A program made the position numbers and the translations under genes. DNA of 64,000 bases, taken from positions 15,416,501 through 15,480,500 of the forward strand of contig NC_091111.1 in NCBI RefSeq assembly GCF_024713975.1, in the 5' to 3' direction. Below the pieces are notes generated by a model. That model was given only the letters and a program-made list of their open reading frames with translations. It searched no databases and was not told the origin of the DNA. Positions 25,076-37,562 of the stretch are shown here, in pieces (within the stretch, counting starts at the first letter, position 1; each line of letters begins with the position of its first letter). The DNA is from Paralichthys olivaceus (lineage: Eukaryota; Chordata; Actinopteri; Pleuronectiformes; Paralichthyidae).

Positions 25076-26210
25076 TTTGAATTACCCACTGTTTTCAAAT
25101 CTCTCTAAAGTTCTACCTCAATTTAAATGCATTTACATTTACCCCTATTCTCCCCCTGTTTAAAAGAGTGTGCTTTTCATTATGCCCTCTAAAACCTCCT
25201 TTTTTTTTACATTTTGTCACAGAAAAGCCTCCTAAACTCTTGAGCAAACAGGAACTTTACTGAAGCCCCCCCCTCCGTGCACGTCTGCAGGCCCGGCTGA
25301 CGTCTCTGCCCCGTGTTTGAGCAGGAGACACGGGACAAAGCAGCTAAGAAGAAGCCAAACAAAGACACCTTAAAAAGGATTTAAGGTGTTTAACCACATC
25401 TTATTCATTCTGCCACTTTCTCCTCTCTCCTCAGGAATAAAACGTCGGATAAAAGGGACAAAAGCTGAGCTCCGTTCACATTTTCCAGTGTGTGGCGGCT
25501 GATTGCATGAACACTACACCACACTGTTGATATCATCGCACGTTTAGCTTTTAAACAGAACTTGTGAATGGCAGTAAAGTGACTGAAGGCTCCAGCGCTC
25601 AGTCTATTATAGCAAACGGGCCCGACACGTGTTTAACAGCGATAATTACTTGTGAAAAGGTTCATCATTATCATTACACCATCAGTTTCTGGCATTCTGC
25701 TGTTAAGTGTCTAACAAGATTAGCCTGCCAGTCACGTTTCTCCTCTCAGTCCAGCAGACAATGGACAACTTCACCAGCTGCCGGCTTTTCTCCATCGCTT
25801 CTTTATGGACTCTCCAAATTTTGGCCACATATTTCAGGATAAGAGAAAAAGTTAAAAAAAGGATCACTGTCTCATGAAATGTATGCATCTCCAGTTTGAG
25901 TTAAGTGATGCTTATTGAGGTTGTCACCTTCCATTCAGGTAAAACCAATGCAGCCCTGCATAAATAATACCTTCATGAAAGATGTTGAAATAATCTTAGA
26001 GACAGTTAGATGTTGTGTTTTGGGTATTATATAAACCCCTGGACAGATTAACCTAAAGCTTGGAGGAAACATCTGGTTTGGTTCAGGGATGAATCCATTA
26101 TACTGTTAAATTAAATAAATATAGATTATACTGACATTATTTCGTCCTGAGGGAAGTTTAAATAAAACCTCTCTGTGTAAAGCAATTCAGTTCAACAGCA
26201 TCAAAAAATG

Positions 26211-26546
26211 CTTCCACCAAAATGATCATAAAGCTCAAAACAAATCTCTTTAAAATGTTGTGGTACTGATTAGAGCAGATAATCAACCACCAAGACCCAA
26301 CATTCCCCTTAAATTCAATCAAACTTCACCAAAACTGCAACTGAAGTATGTAATTTTTTAAAAAGTGAAAAAGAAAAGCCTGCATCTGCCTGTTGATCCA
26401 GATCCGCACCAAATGGTGTCTTTCCTGACCCAAAACACATCCTGCCACCAAGTTTCATAGAAATCCGTTAAGCAGTTTTTGCAAAATCCTGCAGAGGAAC
26501 AAACAAACAAACAAACAAACATTAGATCCTTGGTGGAGATAATAAT
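26211..26546 (+). repeat. Dispersed repeat copy B
   Basis: Same family as the copy at 24812. It has 'tgatccagatccgcaccaaatgg', 'ccaccaagtttcatagaaatcc', a (CAAA)n run and the terminal 'cttggtggagataat'. The typical end phrase makes this copy the best preserved at its 3' side. Confidence 0.7.
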
Positions 26547-27299
26547 CTAAAATAAACAAATGTGGCATTTATTGTAAGTCTGTTAAATTTCCATCAGTTT
26601 TATGTAAATGTACCAATTAAAATTCACTTTTTGGTTTTGAATGAACATGTGCATAGTTTTCTCAGGACTGCGACATAATTATGTTTGAAAGTGAAATATC
26701 CACAGCTTGAAATATTCTGACAAAGTTGTGTTGTGGCATGTGAAGACAAAAAAAAAAAAAAACGTTTTGATGTTATTAACTCTCTTGAGTCTTCTACACA
26801 GAGAACTATGATCACGGACATCACACGCGTGCAATCATCTGAACTGTTGTTGGTGTTGTGAAACATCTGGGGACTATTTTCCCTCACAAACACTGAGAAG
26901 AAAGAAAACGTCAATGTTCATGTTCGAACACTAAAAAAACTGCATTTATCAGCCATTGGTGATTTGATTTGACAATGTGACCAAAAACACGATCGAGAAA
27001 ATACGACTGCAGAGGTTGTGTACACACATGGAGCATTTCCCTGAGCCGCCATCGCTCTCACAGTTTCCACACATGTTGCTGCACTGAGCGTCAGAACGGA
27101 GCCCTGTCACCGTCCTGCAGCGGGAATCTGATGACGGCCTCTTCTAAGCACCATCTGGTAGCACTCCTCCTACCTGTTTGAAGAAAATCAACCCATCATC
27201 CACCCCCGACACTACCCCCTGCACTCAAACACAACACGCCTGTGCGCACATGTGACGTGCACCTGCACACGTGCAAAACTTTCACCCACACGCACTTCA

Positions 27300-27640
27300 T
27301 TTGAGATGCACACTTTTTCTCAGCAGGAGTGTGATGTCATTACAGCTCTCTAAGGCCTCCGATTAGCCAGTGCTCTGTAATCACTCTGGTGATATATTAG
27401 TACAATGCATTGATTACCCCATAATCCAATCACTCGCCTGTTATTGATCTTTTATAGAGCACCCCCCAGACAATAAAGCTGCCGCCACAGACTGTGGGTC
27501 AATATGCACACGGGGAGAGAAGTCTCCTTGCAGCTAATTGGCTTATGACATAATACAAACATTTTGCTTTCTCTACACCAGCAGAAATCAATGCAGAGCT
27601 GAGCCGCTGCATTCAAATCAATCGTCTTGAACCACATGTC
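27300..27640. promoter_or_regulatory. Candidate conserved enhancer in the sim1-ripply desert
   Basis: Unique DNA dense in homeodomain-type cores: CCGATTAGCC, TGTAATCACT, TTGATTACC, a TAATCC (27422-27427) and CCAATCA, then TTATTGATC and ACAATAAAGC. Such clustering is typical of enhancers near developmental regulators. Not coding. Conservation is untested. Confidence 0.35.
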
Positions 27641-28759
27641 TCACTTTTTTTCTCTGTCAGGACTGAATTCATGTTTTAGCATTATCACTCCATTCTATGC
27701 AGTTTAATCTTCTATTATTTGTCTTGCTAACTCACACCCTCATCATCTTCTTCTCATTCCTAATGTGTTTTTTTTTTTTTTTTTCACGATCCGTCTTGCC
27801 ACTCCATCTCTCTCCCACTTGGTCTTCTCTCTCCTCTTTTCCGCCCTCCTCCCTCTCAGTCCGGCACTCAACCGACATTGGGTTGCCAGATAAGTTTCTG
27901 CTTACAGGGAGACCACATCTGACACCCAGCTGTGTGGGCCATGGGCTGCAAAAGCAGCTGCTGGTCATAAATCACCCGAGCTGGAGGAGCTCTGGCACTC
28001 CTTCTGTCAGCCGTGAAACAAAGACATAGAGGTAGCGGGGGGTCAGAGGTAGCCAACCTGGCTAACAACAGGAGACCCAAGCAGCAGCACCTCTGTAACT
28101 CTGCGCTCGAACAGCCCTTTATTATAGAAAGTGTAAGAATGTAAAAAGTGGGTGAAGTCACTGAAGGATGTATGAAAAAACTACAACGGCAAAGTCGAGA
28201 AGTCTGCAGTAATATGGTGTGCAAACAATTATGGTTAAACATGCGATGCAGCTTGTGAGCTCGGAGGTCAGAGGACGAGCGACCCCTTGCTGAGTTACTG
28301 TAGCCACAGAAATTCAAATAAATTCTGTCAACATAAAGGGAAGGTCTTTGCTGCGAGATGTGTCATGTGAAGCAATTTAACCGCACGCAAAAAAAAGGAT
28401 TGAATAAAAAGAGGATTCTTAGAATTGAAATATTTGTCAGCCGTTGTTCCAGTGTGATGTCTTTCTTATTTTCTTTATTTCACCATGTAAGTATTTTGAA
28501 GATTGATTTTTGTCCCAAATGTGTGAAACAGATGAAATAACATTTCACTGCAGCACATTATCAGACCATACATCACCAATAACAAAGTATTCGCTGAAAA
28601 CAAAAGCTGATTTTGTCCATATCTGCACTAAATTATCTGAATTGACAACTAACATAATTAGTTAATGCATCTAAAGTGTTCTTTTGGATTTGTGAAGGAT
28701 CCAATTTAACTCTTTACAAACAAAAATCCAACAACATTAGGACGTCGTCTGAAGAGAAC

Positions 28760-28985
28760 AAGTCGAGGGCTGCAATTAATGGTTATTTTCATTATCGATT
28801 AAACTCTTGATTATTTTCTTCTAGTTGTTTGGTCCATAAAATGTAACAAAAATGATTCCCAAACACCAACACGGGGTTCACTTTACTGTCATTAGAGGAG
28901 CAAAGAAACCAGAAAACATTAAGAAGCTGAAATCAGAGAATTTAGACTTTTTTTCCATCATCAACAATTAATTTAGGTGGTGGTC
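28760..28985 (+). repeat. Interspersed fish repeat ('attatcgatta...ccagaaaacatt')
   Basis: Phrases such as 'attatcgattaaactcttgatta', 'tggtccataaaatg', 'ttcactttactgtcat' and 'aaagaaaccagaaaa' match a dispersed repeat I know from many teleost introns. No terminal repeats are seen and no coding frame. Boundaries are approximate. Confidence 0.55.
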
Positions 28986-29937
28986 TTCTACCTCATAATA
29001 GAAATCCATGAGCAACGAATCCTAAATTCAGGATTCTACCAAATTCCCCTCATTAGCTTAATCTCAGCACGTACTAATGTAATGCATATACATCTGTGTG
29101 CGGCGGTATAAGGCAAATCCGATGCGACTCACTGCACCACCACGTTACACTGGAAAGTGTTGAAATTCAAGACCCGTCTTTCCTTTGCTTCAAAGCCACC
29201 TCTCGCAGTGTTTACACTCAGCCCACACAAGGCTGCATTCTTTCACAGAGATTTGGATAATAAATTGGGTGTTATTTTACAAGACACCCAATCTCTTGCA
29301 AGGTAAAGAAAAATGGAAGAGAAAGAAGGAAAAGGGAGATATAGGAGGGGTTGAGTGACGGAGGGAGGGGGGTTGAGTATTTTTTTCTCGGTAAAATCAG
29401 TTTCTCTACATTGCTGCACACGTGACACGTGCTGTAAACAACGCTTTAACAAAGCCCTCTCCTTTTCTTCCAGTGCACGCATCTCCTCAGGTTTCACCCG
29501 TGCACTCTTGGTTTCTTGAAATGTTCATCTCTCCAGACAGAAACGTAATTGCAATAACAGCAGTGCGCTGAGGGGAGAAAGGGCAGGCAGAAAAAGAGAG
29601 CAGATTATAAAAGGGGAAAAAGAGGAGAAAAAGGGGGATGATGACAAAAGAGAGAAAGGACGGGGAGAGAGAGGAGACTTCTTTTGCCCTTTGGTGTTCA
29701 GCAGGGTCCGATCGATAGCGCTGTAATGAGCCTGGTATTAGCTGGGTTGCAGAGGGACCGGAGCGGGGCATGGGGACGGCAGAGGGGGAAGGTGGAGAGC
29801 CAGGATCTGATTCCCAACAGCAAACAACACCGTTGCTGCAGACATCAGAACCAACACCTGAGAACACCTATTAAAGCCAGATGACCCTCTGCTCGGCTAA
29901 TGATGAACCCCCCCCCCCCCCTCCTCCGCACTCTCCT

Positions 29938-29939
<2 letters not shown>

Positions 29940-29977
<38 letters not shown>
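29940..29977. repeat. (CA)n microsatellite
   Basis: A pure CA run preceded by a poly-C tract at about 29910-29920. Confidence 0.95.
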
Positions 29978-29979
<2 letters not shown>

Positions 29980-30329
29980 TATCCTCAGCCAGCTCGCTGG
30001 GTTAGTCGCCATCGCAGGGTTGTTCCATCTCTGCCAATCTGCTGCTAAAGCCAAACGCAGCAGCCGAGGAGGGCTAACCCGAGCCTAATCCCGACTAAGA
30101 AAAGGACCGCACTCAACATCACCTCTCCTTTCTGCTGCAGATTACCCAACAATGGCTTCTGCCACTCTCTTAAATCCACTACACACCGGCAATTTGTATG
30201 AGAAAGATGGAGACGCGGGGATTGTCTTTGGTTGAGTTGAGAGAGGGAGAGAGAAGGGGGACCAGCGGGGAAAGCAAAGGGGCGGGGGGGGGGATAACCA
30301 TCAGGTGCACTCAAAGCCAATCTGTCGCT

Positions 30330-30660
30330 TCGTCAATAGGCTCCTTCTGCTGGAGTGCCTTGTGCACGAGGGCGCCGGGCTCTGCAAGCCCCCAGCCTCG
30401 GACCAGCGTCAGACCAGCCATCCGGGCAGGCGGCAAGCAGGCCGGGGCCACGCCTGGGTCCGCTCAATGGAGGGATCAAAGCAGGAGTGGAAGGATGGGC
30501 CCCCTCTCTTTGTGCTCTCGTGTCTCCCCAAAACAAACGCATCCTCCTGTCCGCTGGAGGCCGCACAGAGGAGGTCCGGCCGCAGGAACAGATGGTGCAG
30601 AGGACGGCCGCTGGGAGACACCTGCACTGAAAGGATGCATCGTGTCCAAGACATTCGCGT
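30330..30660. other. Orphan GC-rich island in the gene desert
   Basis: About 330 bp that is much richer in G+C and CpG than its surroundings and stays open in several frames on both strands, as expected for GC-rich DNA with few stop codons. I recognise no protein in any frame. It could be a CpG island, an unannotated promoter or an enhancer. Confidence 0.4.
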
Positions 30661-31489
30661 GTATGGATGTAGGATGAGGAGCATCAATAATGAAATGTAA
30701 CAAAACAGTATTATAATCATAAAGTGATGACCTGATAAAGGATAAATCTGATGATACGTTTTCTTATTCGTGATAAATCCTATTTAAAAAAAACCAAATC
30801 CGACATGTGCAGTACTTTGTTGATCGGCCATAGACTTCCATTGTTGGACGAAACTCATCCATTGGCCAAACTGTTGCACCAAGCTCCATGATCTGTCGCT
30901 TCCATTGACATTTATTTTGAGTCTCACTGTCAAACTAATCATCAGACTAATCCACAACAGAAAATAATCCCTTTCCAAAAGTTGTTATCAGCCTTGTTTG
31001 AGTTTGTCAGACCATCATTAATTTTCTTTTATATTTCTACTTATATATTACATATTCTCAGAACAAGACAATATGGTTCATTCTACATGAATAATTGAAA
31101 TGACTGTTGATCTGTAGCTGAGTGTCACAAACAGAGTGGAAAATTAAGAAGATGTTGAACGAGCTGAACACACAGTTGATTTTAGAAACAAACGCTGCAA
31201 TAAAAGATTCCCCTCGCCTCAGACATATTTGTGTGGGGGGCGGAAATAAAAACACAAATAAAAACTATATTTTCTTTCTGTTATTTGCAGAGCTGAGCCT
31301 TGAACCTATTTCTTTGCTGCTCTAACTCCTCTTTACATCTTTATCCTCTGAATGAGCCGTGACAAAAAGCTTCCTTGTTACCGCACTCGTCCTCAAGCAG
31401 GCGGTGTTAAAGATGGACCGGCTGCTAATGGCATATTTTTGTCGATGAAAACAATCAAAATTGTTCATTTTGTACTATTAATGTTATTT

Positions 31490-31790
31490 CCTCTTGCTGT
31501 GAGGACTCACAGTCTCATTCGTTGCCTGTGAGCAGAGAGATTTTCAGCAGCCCATCAGACGCAGGGCCTCCAGTAGATATAACCCATGCTATGGTAATCA
31601 CATGCTAATCACAGTTAACACCAGCGCAGGGTCCTATACTCTAGATTAATGCATCCGTCGCATATTCACGTTTCCATTAGCATAAATCAGGTTCACCCTG
31701 CCTTTGTAATTAGTGTTTTCATGTGAATGATAATAAGACATGGTGATTAGGTCAGGGTACTAGAATGGAAATGACTTGTCAGCCTCAAAC
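31490..31790. promoter_or_regulatory. Candidate conserved enhancer with paired TAATCAC sites
   Basis: Unique DNA with two identical TAATCAC heptamers at 31595-31601 and 31606-31612 (11 bp apart), then GTTAAC, GATTAATGCAT, CCATTAGCATAAATCA and TTGTAATTAGTG within 130 bp. One helical turn between the paired sites would suit cooperative homeodomain binding. Function is inferred. Confidence 0.38.
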
Positions 31791-32127
31791 GGTTCCGCAC
31801 ACGTTGGACGGGCTTCCTCGAGAAACAATTAATGATGTCTGAAGATAATGGAAGTTTGATAGTAGGCAGCGGAAAGCAAAAGTAGACTATTAATGCAATT
31901 TATGCAAGACACTTGACGTTTAGCAGGGTTCTTGTTGTAAAAATTACGCTTATGTCAAAAGACACGTGTGCAAAACTGACATTTTCATCCTTCATACTTG
32001 AAATGAAAATGCTAAAATATGTTACATATAATAAATCCTCCTACATATGCTCTGATGTTGTTGCTCTGATGTTGTTGTTGCACTTTTTCTATATCTACAG
32101 AGGTCAGTGATTAATGTGGGTTATTCC

Positions 32128-32330
32128 TGATCATAGACTGTACATAAAGATGGGTGACGCGTCTCCACTTTCTTCCATTACACAGAAATGAAGTACACAG
32201 GCCGCCATCTTCCTCAGTTGGAGCCAAAGTCAATAGCAATCAGGAGATGGCGCTGCGGTACATTCCACTGATACAGACGCTCGACCAATCGTGAGTCAGT
32301 TTCAGCTGTCAATTCGAGATGTCTGACCAC
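32128..32330 (+). repeat. Dispersed repeat ('tagactgtacataaagatgg' family)
   Basis: Begins with 'atagactgtacataaagatgg' and continues with 'acgcgtctccactttcttcc' and 'aggccgccatcttcc', typical of a teleost short interspersed repeat. Related but diverged starts occur at about 49203 and 53625. Confidence 0.6.
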
Positions 32331-33539
32331 AGGGTTAGTGTGCGTGAAATGCTGCATAATGCGTTATTACGAATGATAACAATGGCTAACTGGCTAACGT
32401 AAACATTGTTCCTGTCAACTCGGGTTATTTGGGTGTGACATCATTCGGGGGCCGAGCGGCATAAATCCCCAAATTGTCCTCGACGCCTGTTTGTCAGAAC
32501 GACAACGTAGTGTGACTGCAGCATTACAGAAGCACTGCATTAGTGTTAATGTTGAAAAGCGTGAATATGAATTCATATAAAATAAGTCAGTGAGAGATAT
32601 CAACGTTGTCAGGAAACACGTTTCACACATTTCATCCCTGAGGACGGAGTCTTCCGGGGCGGGGGCCACAGTCAGTTAAGTTGTTTTTCTCCTCTTCTGT
32701 GAAGAACATGAAAACTCAAAGGGACCAGATTTATCAAAGTCTGAACCAACAACCTGTTTCAAAGAGAGCATGCAGTGCACTAACATATAACATGAGCTCT
32801 CACATGTAAATACTACACAAGCTAAAAATGGAGACAGAAACTATTGGAGTACTTACGTGTACATTCACCTTTGTACCCCAGTGAAATACACAATATAAGC
32901 AACAGTGACCGTCCATAGTCGGGGTTCCCCCTTCGTGGGCTCTGTCTCCCTTGGGACGCCCCTTCCACTGCTGACACCCCCTGACATGGAGCATTCCTAC
33001 CAGACTGGTGACCCCACAATGACGGACGGCATCCTCCATGCCTATAACCCGAGCGATGAGACCGGCTGCGGCCTCCAGAGACCGAAAGGCTGAGGTTGTG
33101 ATCAGGAATGTGAAGGAAAAAAAAATGGGAAAAGTTGCCAGATAATGATTTAATGAATACACAGGTAGAATCACATCTTTAATTCTGTTTCTTAATCACG
33201 GTTGTTAAACATTTGTGTTCATATTGCAAAAGTTATTTTTCATTCTACCCAACACCTCTGTTTCCATGGTAATTTATGAGGCCTGACCCAACTCCCACCT
33301 CCAGACACCGTCCTCTCCATGGTATCACAGCCTCTTTGAACTGTTCAGTAACCATCACAGCTCTGACACGTAAAAATCAACAGCCATGATGAAAAACTTT
33401 GGGTTTCCTCGCTTTGTTTAAGATAAAGATTCATTCAGAGCTTTTCCTGGGAATCTTTCACTTTGGTCATAAAGTTTTAAACTAAGTCATCAACACCAAA
33501 AACAACACATTTCTCAGACATTAACTCTGGACCATGGGG

Positions 33540-33736
33540 GAAAACTACTAGACCCTTTATTTTTAAATACTTCAGATTTGAGGAGCGGGTCCTCTCTGCG
33601 GAGGCCGCCATGTTTTTTTTTTTCACAGTAGCCCAGACTGCACAAACTAAACACCTGAAGGGGAGGGTGAGGTGAGGGGTGATCAGCTGCAACTTCACCA
33701 CCAGATGTCACTTAATACTACACACTGAACCTTTAA
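33540..33736 (-). mobile_element. Partial MITE, one terminal repeat kept
   Basis: Read on the minus strand, it starts TTAAAGGTTCAGTGTGTAG at 33736 and continues with 'gtgaagttgcagctgatcacccctc' and 'catggcggcctcc'. This matches the first half of the full element at 39049-39422. The other terminus is not recognisable, so the copy is truncated or diverged. Confidence 0.7.
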
Positions 33737-33974
33737 CGGCAACAGCTCTCGAATCTCGCTGATATCTTCGTCTGTGTCTTCTACGTGTACGTGGTTTTCT
33801 GAGTTCGTCAGTTTTGCTTCCATCAGTGTTAGAAGCATCACTGACACGACCACTCACTCCCTGTGCACTTTTACATTTTCTGGAAAATCTGCGAAGCAAC
33901 TGACTCGGACATTTTCATTCTCACACAGAGCCCCTCCGGTAAAATTCAGGCTTCATTGCACGTCTGAAAGCAGC

Positions 33975-34003
33975 GACACACACACACACACACACACACA
34001 CAC
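33975..34003. repeat. (CA)n microsatellite
   Basis: A CA run of about 29 bp. Confidence 0.9.
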
Positions 34004-34346
34004 GGGTATCTCCCCTGGAAAACCACAGGGCTGCACGCCCGTCTTACAGCTCCGGTCACATTTGCGTGAGGACTATGCATCACACTGCAGCTCTCGTCAC
34101 GCCGGAGGAACAGCTGAATGAGAGATTCTCAAACAGGGGCAGTAATTTGCAGAGTGTGTTTCTAAGTTATTCCAGCTCCCGCAGCTCAGCAGTGGCTGAC
34201 CCCTCTCCCCTTCTGTCTGCTAAGAGGCCTACGGGGAGGAATCAGCCCAAATTACCTTTATTGATCCAGAGAGACAGGTGAATACCAAGCAGGCCTCTCT
34301 TCCCTTCACTCACCTTATCTCTCATGCACCACTCTCATCACTCCAC

Positions 34347-34373
34347 CCCTCCCTCCCTCCCTCCCTCCCTGTC
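34347..34373. repeat. (CTCC)n tetranucleotide repeat
   Basis: Six to seven tandem CTCC units. Confidence 0.9.
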
Positions 34374-34429
34374 TGTGAGGGGGGAGAAAATAAAAAGAGA
34401 AACTCTAAACAACACCAGGCCACATTACT

Positions 34430-34735
34430 GTATCAGCCACTGCGGTGATTTACTGTTTGCATTCAGGTTTCTGTGATTAAACCTGCCTCTCTCCGTTGCT
34501 CATCTTTCACCGGTGACTCGAGCGAATAGGAACGGCAAGCGACTGTTTTTCTGCCTCCAATCCGCCGTTGTCCTTTCGCCCCAGCATACAAATCACTGTG
34601 GCGGTGGAAAAGATACTCCATTAGGTCCAACTCTGAGTTAAATCAATGCGTGACTTATCAAATGAAATAGGGGATTATGAGGTAATCACCTGGCAAACGC
34701 TGCTGAAATTGTAATTATCTCCACTGCACACATCT
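34430..34735. promoter_or_regulatory. Candidate conserved enhancer in the desert
   Basis: Unique DNA with GTGATTTACTG, CTGTGATTAAACC, GTTAAATCAATG, GAGGTAATCACCTGG and TTGTAATTATC. The GAGGTAATCACC core is nearly palindromic (GGTNNNCACC type). No open frame is supported. Resembles the blocks at 27300 and 31490. Confidence 0.33.
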
Positions 34736-37135
34736 CAGAGAGAGGAGACCAAACTAACTATTTAAGTGGAGGGCGAGATAACAAGGAGTAGAAAAGCACA
34801 ACAGCTACATCTCTTAGGCGGCGGCGTGAGCCAGAATGTTTATGTGCAGAGAGGAGCAGCAGCAACTCTGTGGTTTCTCTCCTCTGACAGATCTGGGCCT
34901 CTCGTGCTCGGCTTCATTACTCGCTCATCACACCTGTTTGCTGCTCGTGCATCACGTTGCTGAGAGAAACGCATGAATGACAGGAGCTGGACCAGAGCTG
35001 TGACACCTCCAGTGTTTATAAGATTGTCAACAAGAGTCAATGATTCAATAAAACCAAAATGAAAAAATGGAAAATTTGTAAAATACTGCAAAATAAAAAA
35101 CTACAACAAATATAGCAACATACACAGTAATATAAACATGCAATATCATAAGGTATAATAAGTTTTACAGTTTCTATTAATAAATAAAAATCTTAGTTGA
35201 TATTTTCTCTTTTAAAAAAAGAACTAAATAAATTCCCTAAATGTAGATATTGGTTTTTTTTTATTTTTCCAATATATAATCTATAAATTCACAATATAGA
35301 ATTTATATTGAAAGCACATTATCATGCTTTACAAGCTAAAAGGTAATTAATACTGAAACCTGTAGATAAAACAAAATAAAATGTGTAATTTTGGTTCAGC
35401 ATTTCACACAAATGGAATTCAGCCCTGACGAGGGATGAAATTATTTTTGTAGGTAATTGATTTTGTTTGAAACTTATTGAAATGTGTTTGCTTTAAAAAA
35501 GCTGTGTAACATCCAAACCATTTTCTAACAGCAACAATAACCTGCGACCATTATTAGATGGGTTAATCTTTAATTATGCGTTTTGTGTGAGATATAACAA
35601 ATTGATTTTACGTTTTAATATAATAAACATGTTTTTTGTAAAATGCAGAATTTTTTGAAAAATAAATGAAACCCCGGTAAATGTAAAAGTCTGAATTTCC
35701 CCTTGAATTTAATACTGCGCCAGTGCAACACAGCCCCCTGGTGGAAGCTTTGCAAAGCTGCACCACAGGAACCAGGCGCAGTTGATGGCTCCCTTGCACC
35801 ATCTGCTGGTCAAATGCACTCATTGCACTCTGCAGAAAACGTGGATTTGGGCCCTGACAGGACTCTGGCGGGTTTTTTTTAAATTGTGAATAAGAAGAAA
35901 ACTTAAATCCTGCTGGTTCAACCATGAACACGAAGTACAAATACTAGTATAAATACACAGTCAGGTATCTGGACTGTGACTCACACCTGACACCATCACA
36001 CAGGTTGTTTCACACCACACAAACATTATCACAGTGAATTCAATATATTACATCACTGGTTCTTTGATAGGCACCGATGAGTCTTTAAGGAAAACATTTC
36101 AACGTTTGTTTTAAAGATTCCTCCACAAGCAACACAGCAAATCAACCAAACTAAATAATAATACATTCAAGTTAAAGACACTTACTGTTGCAGCTTCACT
36201 CGTCAGTTGAAATCCATTTGAAACTCATATTTCCACATGAACAGAAGTTTAACATTTAACCACCAAACACTTTCTGCTCCAAACACACATTTTCCTTTCT
36301 CCATTCAAACCAGCACTTCCTGTCTGTGGCCATTTTTTAAACTCAAACTCGTAGGTGAGCGGGGACACAGCGCCTCCCTCTGGCTGACTGCAGAACTACA
36401 TCTGAGGCACAATCATGTTGCACAACCTGTCATAAATAAACTGCTGACTGTCAGAAATGGTCTCGACAGGACAGCCAGCTCTCTGCAGAGGTGTGACGGT
36501 GGGAAGCCGGAGCTGTGGGCCAAGGCCTCAGCTCGGCCGAGTCACACTTCGTCACCTCGGCTGGTGTCTGTGATCGCACCCACGGCAGCTCGAGCACAGT
36601 TCCCAGGGTCATGCCACCAGTCTCACTCTCTGGAGATTAACCAGAGAGTGAGACATAGAAAAAAATAAAGACATAGAAATTACAAACAGGAAACTCTGCA
36701 GTGGAAATTTAGAAAATAAGCATAATTATGAATATCTAATTTTGAGCTTCACCGAATTGAGTTGATTTAAAACACCTGCAAAGGAAATGAAACAGTTGAG
36801 TAGAATGTACGAACATCAGTAAATCAAACAACAAGAGAGTGAAGAGCTGATATCAATATATTTAGATTTTTATAACAGGCTTCAGCTGATCATGAGGAGC
36901 TGCTGTACGAGAGAGGGTGTGTGGCAGTGGTGACACGTGTCACCACAGAGGTCGACCCCGGGATCGAACACTGTCCGTACCTTGAGGTGTGCATTCCTCA
37001 CACTCGTGTTCACACCAGCTCCTGGGAAAAGAGGCGGCATGTGCCTGAAAAGTCCAAAACAAGAAGATGGTGGAGAGAAAAGAATTCCTTTTTAAATAAT
37101 GTTAATTTATCACATGTATTGTTTTGACGACCAAA

Positions 37136-37400
37136 ACAGAACAATAGATACAGAAATAGATAAATGTGGAAATATAAAACTAAAGTAAAAAATGGAATGA
37201 ATGTAGAGATATAGATATGTACAATTACATTAAGAAATATGACAATATAAAAATACAGAAAAAAGAACGTAGAGAAAAAATCAAAGTAATAATGAAAAAA
37301 TACAGAAATAAATACATTTGGAAATATGGAAATAAAGAAAAAATGATGTGGAAATGGATAAATATAGAAATTTAATAATTTAAAAATACAGTAATAAATA
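37136..37400. repeat. Degenerate A-rich minisatellite
   Basis: Many imperfect copies of a roughly 12-25 bp unit of the type 'aaatatagaaataaatac' or 'gatgtggaaatggataaat'. Too diverged to fix a single unit length by eye. Confidence 0.6.
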
Positions 37401-37474
37401 GGAAAATGTTAATATATACATATATAATTTTGGCAGGTTCAGTCCTCTATAATATTGGAGGTGGTCAGACTCTG

Positions 37475-37475
<1 letters not shown>

Positions 37476-37560
<85 letters not shown>
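37476..37560. repeat. (CA)n microsatellite
   Basis: An uninterrupted CA run of about 85 bp. It causes a false His-Thr open frame. Confidence 0.97.

Positions 37561-37562
<2 letters not shown>

Larger units (their letters stand above)
27641..30330. other. Gene desert
   Basis: No supported gene. It includes a probable interspersed repeat at about 28760-28985 (listed separately), a GGGA/GA-rich stretch at 29300-29380 and 29560-29680, and a CA microsatellite at 29940-29977. Confidence 0.5.
30661..34430. other. Gene desert with candidate enhancer and repeats
   Basis: No supported gene. Separately listed parts are a candidate enhancer at 31490-31790, a dispersed repeat at 32128-32330, a partial MITE at 33540-33736 and CA and CTCC microsatellites. 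The remaining DNA has short spurious open frames only. Confidence 0.5.

Noticed and set aside
30198-30720. Open frames of 77-159 codons on both strands in the GC-rich island
   Set aside because: All frames are open because of composition; no splice structure, no recognised protein.
36237-36668. 143-codon open frame in the desert
   Set aside because: No family resemblance, no flanking splice signals or promoter, and low-complexity ends.
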